From assembly GCF_947501905.1 (NCBI RefSeq), contig NZ_CANMXL010000001.1, forward strand, positions 62,001-126,000: DNA of 64,000 nt. Direction: 5' to 3'. This document shows, in pieces, positions 26,096 through 34,114 of the stretch (the first letter of the stretch is position 1; every line of letters starts with the position of its first letter). Source of the stretch: an uncultured Winogradskyella sp. (lineage in GTDB: Bacteria; Bacteroidota; Bacteroidia; Flavobacteriales; Flavobacteriaceae). The notes below the pieces were generated by a model. It worked only from the letters and a program-made list of their open reading frames with translations. It had not been told where the DNA came from and made no database searches. The translations under genes were made by a program, and so were the position numbers.

Positions 26096-26146
26096 TGATA
26101 TCATTTTAATATCAAAATAAATGATTAACCAATTAAATTTAAAATT

Positions 26147-27007
26147 ATGAAAGAAGAAAAAATCATTGTTCCAGCTAATGGCTATTTTATGCTCTTTATA
26201 TTCCTACTGTTGTTTTTTGGAAGCATTGCAACAATTATCGCCCTTCAAACGCCTTGGCCAGGTATTACTATTTTCTTATCACTAATAATGGCTTTTGGCT
26301 TTGTAATGGTGCAACCTAATGGTTCTCGTGTGTTATTATTATTCGGAAAGTATGTAGGTACAATAAAAAAGAACGGCTACTACTGGGTAAATCCTTTTTA
26401 TACCAAAAAGAAAATATCATTACGTGCTAGTAATTTTGATAGTGAACGCTTAAAGGTAAATGACAAATTAGGAAACCCAGTTATGATTAGCACCATATTG
26501 GTTTGGCGAGTTCAAAACACCTATAAAGCTGCTTTTGATGTAGATAACTATGAAAATTTTGTACGAGTACAAACCGATGCTGCTGTACGTAAGTTAGCTA
26601 GTATGTATCCATACGATAATTTTGCTGACGAAGGTCATGATGAAGACATTACACTTCGCTCTAGTGTTAACGAAGTGAGTAACGCATTAGAAAAAGAAAT
26701 AGACGAGCGTCTTTCTATTGCAGGTATTGAAGTGTTAGAAGCACGTATCGGCTATCTAGCTTATGCCCAAGAAATTGCAAACGCTATGCTTAAGCGTCAA
26801 CAAGCTACAGCTATTGTTGCAGCAAGACACAAAATTGTAGAAGGTGCCGTAAGCATGGTAGAAATGGCTATTGAAGAATTAAACAAAAATGACGTTGTGG
26901 ACTTAGATGAAGAGCGCAAAGCGGCTATGGTTAGTAATCTTATGGTTGTACTGTGCGGTGATAAAGATGCATCCCCAGTAGTTAACACAGGAACTTTAAG
27001 TCATTAG
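26147..27007 (+). CDS. SPFH (band 7) domain membrane protein
   Basis: 286 residues. An N-terminal membrane hairpin (about 13-55) precedes the SPFH domain (about 60-220: NPFYTKKKISLRASNFDSE, VMISTILVWRV, FVRVQTDAAVRKLAS) and a helical tail. Such proteins form large membrane rings and often cooperate with proteases or lipid domains. No NfeD partner gene is present. Instead it leads an operon with small membrane, DUF4177-like, DUF1648 and ribbon-helix-helix genes. Confidence 0.87.
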   Translation: MKEEKIIVPANGYFMLFIFLLLFFGSIATIIALQTPWPGITIFLSLIMAFGFVMVQPNGSRVLLLFGKYVGTIKKNGYYWVNPFYTKKKISLRASNFDSERLKVNDKLGNPVMISTILVWRVQNTYKAAFDVDNYENFVRVQTDAAVRKLASMYPYDNFADEGHDEDITLRSSVNEVSNALEKEIDERLSIAGIEVLEARIGYLAYAQEIANAMLKRQQATAIVAARHKIVEGAVSMVEMAIEELNKNDVVDLDEERKAAMVSNLMVVLCGDKDASPVVNTGTLSH

Positions 27008-27008
27008 T

Positions 27009-27191
27009 ATGAATAAGAATCAAATATACAGTATCGCTATTGGTAGTGCCATGGGCACAAGCATTGGCACTACCATAGGAGCTGTGACTGGTAACATCCC
27101 TATGAGCTTGGTTTATGGTTCATTAATAGGTATTATAATAGGTGTTGTACTTGCTTTAGTAATATTTAAAGACCATAAAAAAGAAGATTAA
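27009..27191 (+). CDS. small membrane protein, glycine-zipper type
   Basis: 60 residues, two membrane helices with small residues spaced every four (about 8-30 and 34-54), then a KDHKKED tail. No family was recognised. It starts 1 bp after the SPFH stop. Confidence 0.6.
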   Translation: MNKNQIYSIAIGSAMGTSIGTTIGAVTGNIPMSLVYGSLIGIIIGVVLALVIFKDHKKED

Positions 27192-27193
27192 AC

Positions 27194-27352
27194 ATGAAAG
27201 AATATAAAGTTATACATCCAAAACTTGGATTAAAAAACAGAATGCAGAAATACGAAGATATATTGAATCAATATGCAAGAGAAGGCTGGGAAGTAAAACA
27301 TATTGTACCAAACTCAGCAATGGTGATTCTAGAGCGCGATAAAAACAGATAA
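27194..27352 (+). CDS. DUF4177-like small protein
   Basis: 52 residues. The pattern YKVI...KNRMQKYEDILNQYAREGWEVKHIVPN...VILERD is that of DUF4177, a small alpha/beta protein of unknown function. It sits 2 bp after the glycine-zipper gene and 3 bp before the DUF1648 gene. Confidence 0.65.
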   Translation: MKEYKVIHPKLGLKNRMQKYEDILNQYAREGWEVKHIVPNSAMVILERDKNR

Positions 27353-27355
27353 GAC

Positions 27356-27856
27356 GTGAAAAACGACAGGCCAAAAATAAAAGTTCCCTTTGAAACATTA
27401 GATATTGTAATAGAACTAGCTAGTATTGCGATTATAATTCTGATGTGGTCTCATATTATTATTGAATATGGAAACCTACCAGATAGTATTCCATCACATT
27501 TCAATGCATCAGGAGAACCTGATGGCTATAGCAAAAAACTATTTCTTTGGTTTTTACCAAGTCTCGCAACAGTAATGTATTTAGGTATGTTAGCACTTAG
27601 TAAATTTCCACACTTACACAATTACACAGTAAATATTACAGAAGAAAATGCTTTAAAACAATACCGTTTTAGCACAAGAGTTTTACGTATCGTTAATTTT
27701 TTATGTACTTTATTGTTTGCCTACATTAGTTACAAAATTATAGTTGGAGCTCAACAGAGCTCTTCAAGTCTGGGTATCGGATTTCCATTTATAGTTGTTG
27801 GTGCATGTTTACTATTGGTAGTCGTAATAATTATATATCAAAAAAAGAATAAATAG
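27356..27856 (+). CDS. DUF1648 domain membrane protein, GTG start
   Basis: 166 residues with four membrane helices. The DUF1648 signature YGNLPDSIPSHFNASGEPDGY lies between helices 1 and 2. The start is GTG at 27356, 3 bp after the previous stop; no ATG is available near the N-terminus. DUF1648 proteins (SdpI-like) are found in immunity and membrane-protection systems, which would suit a membrane-stress operon. Confidence 0.78.
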   Translation: MKNDRPKIKVPFETLDIVIELASIAIIILMWSHIIIEYGNLPDSIPSHFNASGEPDGYSKKLFLWFLPSLATVMYLGMLALSKFPHLHNYTVNITEENALKQYRFSTRVLRIVNFLCTLLFAYISYKIIVGAQQSSSSLGIGFPFIVVGACLLLVVVIIIYQKKNK

Positions 27857-27858
27857 TC

Positions 27859-28026
27859 ATGGCAAAGAAAAAGGCATTTGCATTACGGATTAATGAAGAC
27901 ATGCTAAAGGCTATTGAAAAATGGGCTGCGGACGAGTTTCGCAGTACTAATGGTCAAATAGAATGGATGCTAATGCAATACCTCAAGGAACATAAACGCC
28001 AACCCAAACAAAAAAACAAAGAGTGA
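27859..28026 (+). CDS. Arc-like ribbon-helix-helix DNA-binding protein
   Basis: 55 residues. KKAFALRINEDMLKAIEKWAADEFRSTNGQIEWMLMQYLKE fits the ribbon-helix-helix fold: a beta strand with alternate residues for DNA contact, then two helices. It is the last gene of the SPFH operon, 2 bp below the DUF1648 gene, and may repress its own operon. The stop codon is inside the terminator stem. Confidence 0.75.
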   Translation: MAKKKAFALRINEDMLKAIEKWAADEFRSTNGQIEWMLMQYLKEHKRQPKQKNKE

Positions 28027-28047
28027 CTTTTACAGTCACTTTTTTTG
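28022..28047 (+). terminator. terminator of the SPFH operon
   Basis: 6-bp stem AGTGAC/GTCACT (28022-28027 and 28035-28040), 7-nt loop, then seven T. The stem overlaps the stop codon of the last gene. Confidence 0.7.
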
Positions 28048-28086
28048 TATTTCTATTTTTGTATTTTGCTTACATAAATTTCAAAT

Positions 28087-29835
28087 ATGAAAACATTACT
28101 CAAAAATTGCCTTTTTTTTCTTTCATTAATATTTATATCTAATGCCAGTTTTGGTCAAGAATTAACAATAGAGACTGTTAATGAAAACAGTGCAAGAAAA
28201 TTTGAAATACCAATCTACTTGAATAAAGTCTCTTTTGATAAATTCGAAATTGAACTCACTACTTTAGATTCAATAGCAAAATTTAAAGATGTAAATATTA
28301 AAAACTACAAAGACAACTTCTCTATAGAATTTGACAACTACACTTCTGTAGTTAAATTCAAAGCAAAAAATAATCTATCAATAGATTCTGAAATAATATT
28401 CAATATTGAAATTAAGGCTGATGAAAGTTTTGTAGATAAGAGTATTATAGAAGTTAAAAAGGCTAATTTTTATAATGATAACCAGAAGCTAGATGTAAAA
28501 ATTATAAATAAAAAGTCCACAGCTATTGTAAAAGCTCCTTTATTTACAAAAGACACTATAGTTTTTGGATTATTAATGCTTGCACTTGGAATAGTCTTCT
28601 TTTCTGAATCTTTAAAAAATGGCTTTTGGTCCAAGTTTTATAAAATAGTTCCTGGGCTTTTTGTTGCATATATGTTGCCTGCTGTACTCACAACTTCAGG
28701 TTTAATCGCTCCAGAATGGGAAACTATTTCTGATGACAAGAAAATAATCAAACACGGTACTGATCTATATTATATGGCAAGTAGATACTTATTACCTGCC
28801 GCTCTTGTTTTAATGACCTTGAGTATAGACCTAAAAGCTGTTTTTAATTTAGGGTGGAAAGCTTTAGTTATGTTTTTTACAGGAACCATAGGCATTATTA
28901 TTGGTGGACCAATAGCTATATTGTTGATTGCTACTTTTTCTCCCGAGACTGTTGGTGGCATAGGCGTTGATGCCGTATGGCGTGGCTTATCTACACTAGC
29001 TGGTAGTTGGATTGGCGGTGGTGCTAACCAAACAGCAATGCTTGAGATATACCAATACAATCCAAAATCTTATGGCGCTATGGTATTTGTAGATATTGTG
29101 GTTGCTAATATTTGGATGGCTATAATCCTAATAGGAATTGGAAAACGAAACCGAATTAATAAATGGCTAAAAGCCGACACATCTTCTATTGAAGAATTAA
29201 AGGAAAAAGTATCGAGTTTTTCCGAGAGTGTAAAACGAAACCCATCATTAACGGACATTATGATTATTGCTGCACTAGCATTTGGTGCTGTGAGTATTGC
29301 ACATTTATCTTCAGATTATTTAGCACCATATTTTGATACACTTGTAAGTGGAATAGAAAGTCCAACAACAAGAAATATATTTACATTTTTAGGGTCAAAA
29401 TTCTTTTGGATGATTAGTATTGCTACACTAATTGCTATAGCATTGTCATACACAAAAGCCAAAAATTACGAAGGTGCTGGCGCAAGTAAATTTGGCAGCG
29501 TATTTATTTATATTCTTGTGGCAACTATTGGTATGAAAATGGACTTAAGTTTAATTTTTGATAACGCTGGACTTATACTTATTGGTATCGTATGGATGAC
29601 CATACATGCACTGTTACTTATTGGGGTTGCAAAACTTATTAAAGCGCCTTACTTTTTCTTAGCGGTAGGTAGCCAAGCCAATGTTGGTGGTGCAGCTTCT
29701 GCACCTATTGTGGCATCGGCTTTTCATCCGTCGTTAGCAACTGTTGGTGTTCTTTTGGCTGTATTTGGTTATGCCGTAGGGACCATTGCAGCTATTGGCT
29801 GTACAATTTTAATGCAAATAGCCGCTGGCGGTTAG
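28087..29835 (+). CDS. DUF819 membrane protein with N-terminal secreted beta domain
   Basis: 582 residues. A signal peptide (1-23) and a beta-rich extracytoplasmic domain of about 125 residues (24-155) resembling cohesin-type sandwiches (IFNIEIKADESF) come first. The DUF819 permease with about ten helices begins near FTKDTIVFGLLML. DUF819 proteins alone are about 400 residues and usually start at this last motif, so the first part looks like an added module. GSWIGGGANQTAM and SQANVGGAASAPI are the likely transport-path repeats. The substrate is unknown. Confidence 0.75.
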   Translation: MKTLLKNCLFFLSLIFISNASFGQELTIETVNENSARKFEIPIYLNKVSFDKFEIELTTLDSIAKFKDVNIKNYKDNFSIEFDNYTSVVKFKAKNNLSIDSEIIFNIEIKADESFVDKSIIEVKKANFYNDNQKLDVKIINKKSTAIVKAPLFTKDTIVFGLLMLALGIVFFSESLKNGFWSKFYKIVPGLFVAYMLPAVLTTSGLIAPEWETISDDKKIIKHGTDLYYMASRYLLPAALVLMTLSIDLKAVFNLGWKALVMFFTGTIGIIIGGPIAILLIATFSPETVGGIGVDAVWRGLSTLAGSWIGGGANQTAMLEIYQYNPKSYGAMVFVDIVVANIWMAIILIGIGKRNRINKWLKADTSSIEELKEKVSSFSESVKRNPSLTDIMIIAALAFGAVSIAHLSSDYLAPYFDTLVSGIESPTTRNIFTFLGSKFFWMISIATLIAIALSYTKAKNYEGAGASKFGSVFIYILVATIGMKMDLSLIFDNAGLILIGIVWMTIHALLLIGVAKLIKAPYFFLAVGSQANVGGAASAPIVASAFHPSLATVGVLLAVFGYAVGTIAAIGCTILMQIAAGG

Positions 29836-29887
29836 CATTTGTAAAATGAATATTAGATATTTGCCAAGCAAAAATTAAAACAGAGAC

Positions 29888-30610
29888 ATGACCAAATTTC
29901 AGAATCTACTATTTACTATTGTAATTACATCTTTATTTTTTTCATGCGGAAAAGACAACGAAGCAAATTTCACTTTAACAGGCTCTATAAAAGACCTTAA
30001 AAAAGGTGTTGTCTATCTTCAAAAAGATGGAGATTCTATGATAATAGATTTGGACTCTGTCTCAATTAAAGGAGAACCAAATTTCACACTCCAAACAACT
30101 ATTGAAGAACCTGTTTTACTTTATTTAAAACTAGATAAGAATGACGGTCAAGATTATTTTATCCCATTCTTTGCCGATAAAGGGGTGACTGAAATAAATA
30201 CCTCATTAAAAAACTTTAATTCTGATTCTAAAATTACAGGTTCCAAGCAACAAGCGCTATTAGAAGATTATTTAAAATTAATGTCAGATTTTAATGATAA
30301 CAATTTAGATCTTATAAAAGCTAATTATGAGGCTATGAAGCAAAATGACACTATAACATCAGATTCTTTAGTAAAGCGTTCTCAGCGTCTCTTAAAGCTT
30401 AAATATGCTTCTACAATAAACTTTGCATTAAACAATAAAGACAGTGAAGTAGCACCTTATTTGGCTCTTTACGAAATACCTAACACAAGTGTAAAGTACC
30501 TTGATAGCATTTATAACAATCTCACCGATAACATAAAGCAATCCTACTACGGTAAGACTTTAGGGAGTGTACTTGAGGATTATAAAAAAACTCAGGATAG
30601 TCTTAAATAA
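29888..30610 (+). CDS. lipoprotein with DUF4369-like domain
   Basis: 240 residues. The N-terminus ends in a lipobox-like SLFFSCG with the Cys at about 20, so it is a lipoprotein. The next 100 residues (FTLTGSIKDLKKGVVYLQKDGDSM...) fit DUF4369, which in many Bacteroidota proteins precedes a thioredoxin domain; here no CxxC or thioredoxin part follows, only a helical region. It lies 52 bp after the DUF819 gene. Confidence 0.65.
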   Translation: MTKFQNLLFTIVITSLFFSCGKDNEANFTLTGSIKDLKKGVVYLQKDGDSMIIDLDSVSIKGEPNFTLQTTIEEPVLLYLKLDKNDGQDYFIPFFADKGVTEINTSLKNFNSDSKITGSKQQALLEDYLKLMSDFNDNNLDLIKANYEAMKQNDTITSDSLVKRSQRLLKLKYASTINFALNNKDSEVAPYLALYEIPNTSVKYLDSIYNNLTDNIKQSYYGKTLGSVLEDYKKTQDSLK

Positions 30611-30659
30611 AATGTTCATTATTTGGTCGGAACATCCACTTGGCTTTTCATTTTTAAAA

Positions 30660-30687
30660 GTCTAACTTCGTTTAACGGTCGTTAGGT
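30660..30687 (+). repeat. left boundary of putative integron-like cassette
   Basis: GTCTAAC (30660-30666, RYYYAAC form) and GTTAGGT (30681-30687, GTTRRRY form) frame a short segment, the arrangement of simple-site ends in attC/attI sites. Between them, TTCGTTTAACGGT (30667-30679) is the exact reverse complement of 31610-31622 on the other side of the ORF. Confidence 0.5.
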
Positions 30688-30703
30688 ATAATTAGAAAAA
30701 CAT

Positions 30704-31483
30704 ATGATAAAAGATTTCCTAATTTCATTTAAAGATAATTTCAAAGAAAAAACACGTAATCCTTTTTTAGGCACTTATTTAATTGTTTGGATAATCAGAA
30801 ATTGGTTACTTGTTTACACACTATTTAATTTTGATAAAATCCACAATCTAGATTTTAAGGTAAATTTTATTAAAACATACTATTCTGAAAATGATTTCAT
30901 CACAAACCTACTAACGAACATTTTATGGTCTCTTGGACTATTAATCTTGACATATGTTTTATTGAATGTTTCAAGATTTATTATTAATCTATCAGAAAAA
31001 CAAATAACCCCTTGGATATATAAGATTACTGATAGTAAATCAATCGTATTGAAAGAAGAATATGATAGATTAAAACAAGAGAAAAATCTTATTGAAAATA
31101 AACTAGAAGATGAAAGAGAGAATAGAGTAAAACTTTTAAATGAGATATCTAGGTTGGAAAACCGTATTGATGAATTATCATTAGATAATTTAGAAGAACC
31201 CCAAGTGACTTCAATTGAAAAGGGAAATAGTCAAAAAAGTAATATTGAAATCTATCAAGAAAGATTGAAAAAGAAAGATTATACAGATAAGTTTGTTGAA
31301 TTCGCTCTGCAAGGAGAAAAAAGTAGTGTTTGGTTTTCAAAAAATAATGAGCCTGAACATATTAAATATTTTTTCAAAATTGGACTTATAGAAGTTAGTA
31401 ATACTATGCAGAGAGAAATATCCTACAAATTAACCAGTAATGGAAGAAAAGTTTTTGAAGTATTAAGGTTAATTGAAAATTAG
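30704..31483 (+). CDS. cassette-borne membrane protein of unknown function
   Basis: 259 residues, no family recognised. Two membrane helices (about 24-44 and 66-92), a coiled coil (about 112-165), a Ser/Lys-rich link, and a C-terminal domain (about 185-259) whose end, YFFKIGLIEVSNTMQREISYKLTSNGRKVFEVLR, resembles a winged helix. The gene starts 16 bp after a GTTAGGT site and its stop is 8 bp before a GCCTAAC site, the tight fit expected of a gene cassette. It may be a membrane-anchored regulator or defence protein; this is inference. Confidence 0.6.
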   Translation: MIKDFLISFKDNFKEKTRNPFLGTYLIVWIIRNWLLVYTLFNFDKIHNLDFKVNFIKTYYSENDFITNLLTNILWSLGLLILTYVLLNVSRFIINLSEKQITPWIYKITDSKSIVLKEEYDRLKQEKNLIENKLEDERENRVKLLNEISRLENRIDELSLDNLEEPQVTSIEKGNSQKSNIEIYQERLKKKDYTDKFVEFALQGEKSSVWFSKNNEPEHIKYFFKIGLIEVSNTMQREISYKLTSNGRKVFEVLRLIEN

Positions 31484-31490
31484 AAACTAT

Positions 31491-31622
31491 GCCTAACAAC
31501 GTGTATAATTAATAAGATTGGATTTCCTCTCGGAAATTCAATCTTATTAATTATCTTTCGGTTACGGCGGAAAAATCATAGCTGATTTTCCGCAACTAGC
31601 ATACACAAAACCGTTAAACGAA
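31491..31622. repeat. attC-like folded recombination site
   Basis: GCCTAAC (31491-31497) and GTTAAAC (31613-31619) form the outer ends and GTGTAT / ATACAC (31501-31506 and 31601-31606) pair inside them. A long hairpin at 31505-31554 (23 bp, 4-nt loop, partly using the same bases) and a second at 31567-31593 fill the middle. The total of about 130 bp lies inside the range known for attC sites. No integrase gene is in the window. Confidence 0.5.
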
Positions 31623-31642
31623 AATTTAAAACTTTAGATACA

Positions 31643-31674
31643 AAAAACTCCAATCAATTACGATTGGAGTTTTT
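31643..31674 (-). terminator. terminator of tRNA-Thr
   Basis: Perfect 13-bp stem (31643-31655 and 31662-31674) with T runs on both strands; it ends the minus-strand tRNA gene 8 bp upstream and can also stop the cassette ORF. Confidence 0.75.
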
Positions 31675-31681
31675 AATTAAG

Positions 31682-31755
31682 AGCCGATGGAGGGACTCGA
31701 ACCCACGACCTGCTGATTACAAATCAGCTGCTCTAGCCAGCTGAGCTACATCGGC
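31682..31755 (-). tRNA. tRNA-Thr (TGT)
   Basis: Cloverleaf with acceptor stem GCCGATG/CATCGGC, D arm, anticodon arm GCTGA-TTTGTAA-TCAGC with anticodon TGT, and T arm GTGGG-TTCGAGT. It is identical to the copy at 54545-54618. The 3' end faces the cassette element. Confidence 0.93.
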
Positions 31756-31804
31756 AAAAACAGAGCGCAAATTTAAATTAGAAATTTAAATCTGCAAATC
31801 AATT

Positions 31805-32074
31805 TTATTTTAATTTGTTAATTTTTTCGATTAATGCTCTTCCTTTGTCTTCAAGCTCAGTATTAATTGCTTTGAAGTGTGCCTTTTTGTTTTCTGCACT
31901 ACGGTCATTTACTTTAGTAATTAACTCGTCAAAAGTAGCTATAGCTTCATCGATAATTGCATCACTTTCTTTTGTTGGTTTTTCAGCATTTGCCAGCTCC
32001 CAAACATAAACCGCCTCAATAATATCTCCTAAAACGTAGTTTATGTCTTTCTTTAAATCTCTTTTATTTGCCAT
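31805..32074 (-). CDS. small conserved helical protein
   Basis: 89 residues, all-helical and charged (MANKRDLKKDINYVLGDIIE...), without signal peptide or known motif. Not recognised by name. It stands alone between tRNA-Thr and manA. Confidence 0.6.
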   Translation of the reverse strand: MANKRDLKKDINYVLGDIIEAVYVWELANAEKPTKESDAIIDEAIATFDELITKVNDRSAENKKAHFKAINTELEDKGRALIEKINKLK

Positions 32075-32145
32075 GATAATTTATTTATGGGACAAAAGTA
32101 ATAAATCCTTGTAATCTATAATCGTTTTTTTGAAATAAGATAGGC

Positions 32146-33117
32146 TTAAACGTAGACCTCTAATACTTCGGCATGTGCCGCCTTTAAAGTGTAGTTTTTT
32201 ATTGCTGCAGGAAGCAATAATGTTTCGCCTTCTTTAATAGTTTCGGAGCCATTAGAGGTGATTAATTCTGCTTGACCATCCACGCAGATATATATGACAA
32301 AGGAATCGAAATCATTTTCCTTTTCTAATTCCGAATCAATTTGAATATAATTGGTTGTAAAGTATTGACAACTGACCATTTTGTTAGATTGATTTTTGGT
32401 TTTGCTATATGCTACTCTAAAGTCATCTTTCATATTAAAATCTATGGCGTCAATTGCCAAATCGTTATGCAATTCTCGCTCATTGCCTTGGTCATCTACG
32501 CGATCCCAATCGTAAACACGATACGTTATATCACTTGTTTGCTGTATTTCTGCTAACATCACTCCTGCGCCAATAGCATGTACACGACCTACTTCTATAA
32601 AATAGGTATCTCCTTTTTTAACTTTATCAAAGTTTAATATGTCTGTAAGGGTTTTATCTTCTAGATGCTGAAGGTATTTTTCTGGCGTCACTTTTTGGTT
32701 GAATCCTACTATAAGATTTGAATCTTCATCGGATTGCATCACATGCCACATTTCGGTTTTACCAAATGAGTTATGGCGTTCAGCGGCTAATTTATCATCA
32801 GGATGCAACTGAATACTTAAATCTTGCTTAGCATCAATAAACTTTATGAGTAATGGAAACTTATCTCCAAATTGCTCATAATTCTTTTCTCCTACTAAAT
32901 TAGAATGGTAATCTTTTAAAAGGTCTTTTAAAGACTGTCCTTTTAATGCGCCATTAATTACAACAGATATATCGCCTTCTACATCACTTATCTCCCAACT
33001 CTCTCCTACTTGAGTAGAATTTGAAGCTTTGTTAAGGTATTTTGAAAGTTTCTCTCCTCCCCAAATTTTATCTTTTAAAATGGGATTGAACTTTAATGGA
33101 TATAATGGTTTTTGCAT
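32146..33117 (-). CDS. manA: mannose-6-phosphate isomerase, class I
   Basis: 323 residues, the short bacterial type. Zinc-site motifs are IQLHPDD (about 101-107) and KTEMWHV, with a later His in VGRVHAIGAG. It interconverts fructose-6-phosphate and mannose-6-phosphate for sugar nucleotide supply. It lies directly after queD in the idi-queD-manA unit. Confidence 0.9.
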   Translation of the reverse strand: MQKPLYPLKFNPILKDKIWGGEKLSKYLNKASNSTQVGESWEISDVEGDISVVINGALKGQSLKDLLKDYHSNLVGEKNYEQFGDKFPLLIKFIDAKQDLSIQLHPDDKLAAERHNSFGKTEMWHVMQSDEDSNLIVGFNQKVTPEKYLQHLEDKTLTDILNFDKVKKGDTYFIEVGRVHAIGAGVMLAEIQQTSDITYRVYDWDRVDDQGNERELHNDLAIDAIDFNMKDDFRVAYSKTKNQSNKMVSCQYFTTNYIQIDSELEKENDFDSFVIYICVDGQAELITSNGSETIKEGETLLLPAAIKNYTLKAAHAEVLEVYV

Positions 33118-33528
33118 TTACTGGCCTGAATATTTTACAAAGTTACGAGGGGTCTCGTAAAGCGTAACTTCTAAATCAAATTTAGCATCTAATTTAGCCT
33201 TTAATTTGTTATAAATAACTACAACAATGTTTTCTGCTGTTGGATTTAAGTCTTGAAATTCTGGAACTTCCAGGTTTAAATTTTTATGATCAAAGGCATC
33301 TTCTACCTCGGACTTAATAATATCTTTTAGAATCTTTACATCAATAACATAGCCCGTTTCTGGATCTATCTCTCCTGTTACACTAGCGATTAACTCATAA
33401 TTATGTCCATGAAAGTTAGGGTTATTGCATTTACCAAAAACAGCATCGTTTTTTTCAAAACTCCAATCTTTTCGATACAAACGGTGCGCAGCATTAAAAT
33501 GTGCTCTTCTGCATACGGTTACTTTCAT
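33118..33528 (-). CDS. queD: 6-pyruvoyl-tetrahydropterin synthase / QueD family
   Basis: 136 residues. Zinc ligands come from FNAAHRL and FHGHNYEL, and the Cys of GKCNNPNFHGH is the catalytic thiol. A late Glu is in TLYETPRNFVKY. It most likely makes 6-carboxytetrahydropterin for queuosine, although the family also has pterin-making members. No other queuosine gene is near. It overlaps the idi gene by 4 bp. Confidence 0.8.
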   Translation of the reverse strand: MKVTVCRRAHFNAAHRLYRKDWSFEKNDAVFGKCNNPNFHGHNYELIASVTGEIDPETGYVIDVKILKDIIKSEVEDAFDHKNLNLEVPEFQDLNPTAENIVVVIYNKLKAKLDAKFDLEVTLYETPRNFVKYSGQ

Positions 33529-34049
33529 TTGGTAATATTAATGTGTTCGTAAAACTTCTCAAATATAATCTTGAACCAAGCGGTATATTCCTGAGGATTC
33601 TTTTTCATATCTGCCTTAACATCTTCTAAAGGCATCCATTTCCAAGCTGCTACTTCATCTGTATTAATAACGGGAGTATCTTGGTAATAACCTATCATAA
33701 TATGGTCTAATTCATGCTCTGTTAAACCATTATCAAAAGGTGCTTTGTATATAAAAGATGTCGTCTCTTCAAGAGAGGTAACAAAGCCCATCTCTTCTTG
33801 CAAACGTCTTGTACCTGCTTCTATATTAGTCTCACCATCTCTCTGATGACTACAACAAGTATTTGTCCATAATCCTGGCGAATGGTATTTGTGTAAAGCA
33901 CGTTGCTGCAACATTAATTCGTTTTTGTTATTAAACACAAAAACAGAAAAAGCACGATGCAATACCGCTTTCTCATGAGCTTCTAATTTAGGCATTAATC
34001 CTATTTGCTCATCAAACTCATTAACTAAGATGACTTGTTCTTCATTCAT
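33525..34049 (-). CDS. idi: isopentenyl-diphosphate delta-isomerase type 1
   Basis: 174 residues with the Nudix-like fold. The active site Cys is in TNTCCSHQ, the Nudix-like part is AGTRRLQEEMGF, and the second active Glu is in ELDHIMIG. It interconverts IPP and DMAPP for isoprenoids. It heads the idi-queD-manA unit. Confidence 0.9.
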   Translation of the reverse strand: MNEEQVILVNEFDEQIGLMPKLEAHEKAVLHRAFSVFVFNNKNELMLQQRALHKYHSPGLWTNTCCSHQRDGETNIEAGTRRLQEEMGFVTSLEETTSFIYKAPFDNGLTEHELDHIMIGYYQDTPVINTDEVAAWKWMPLEDVKADMKKNPQEYTAWFKIIFEKFYEHINITK

Positions 34050-34114
34050 AAAAACAAAATTACAATCAAATGTTAAGAAAATTTATAATGATATCATAAA
34101 TAAATCACGTTATT

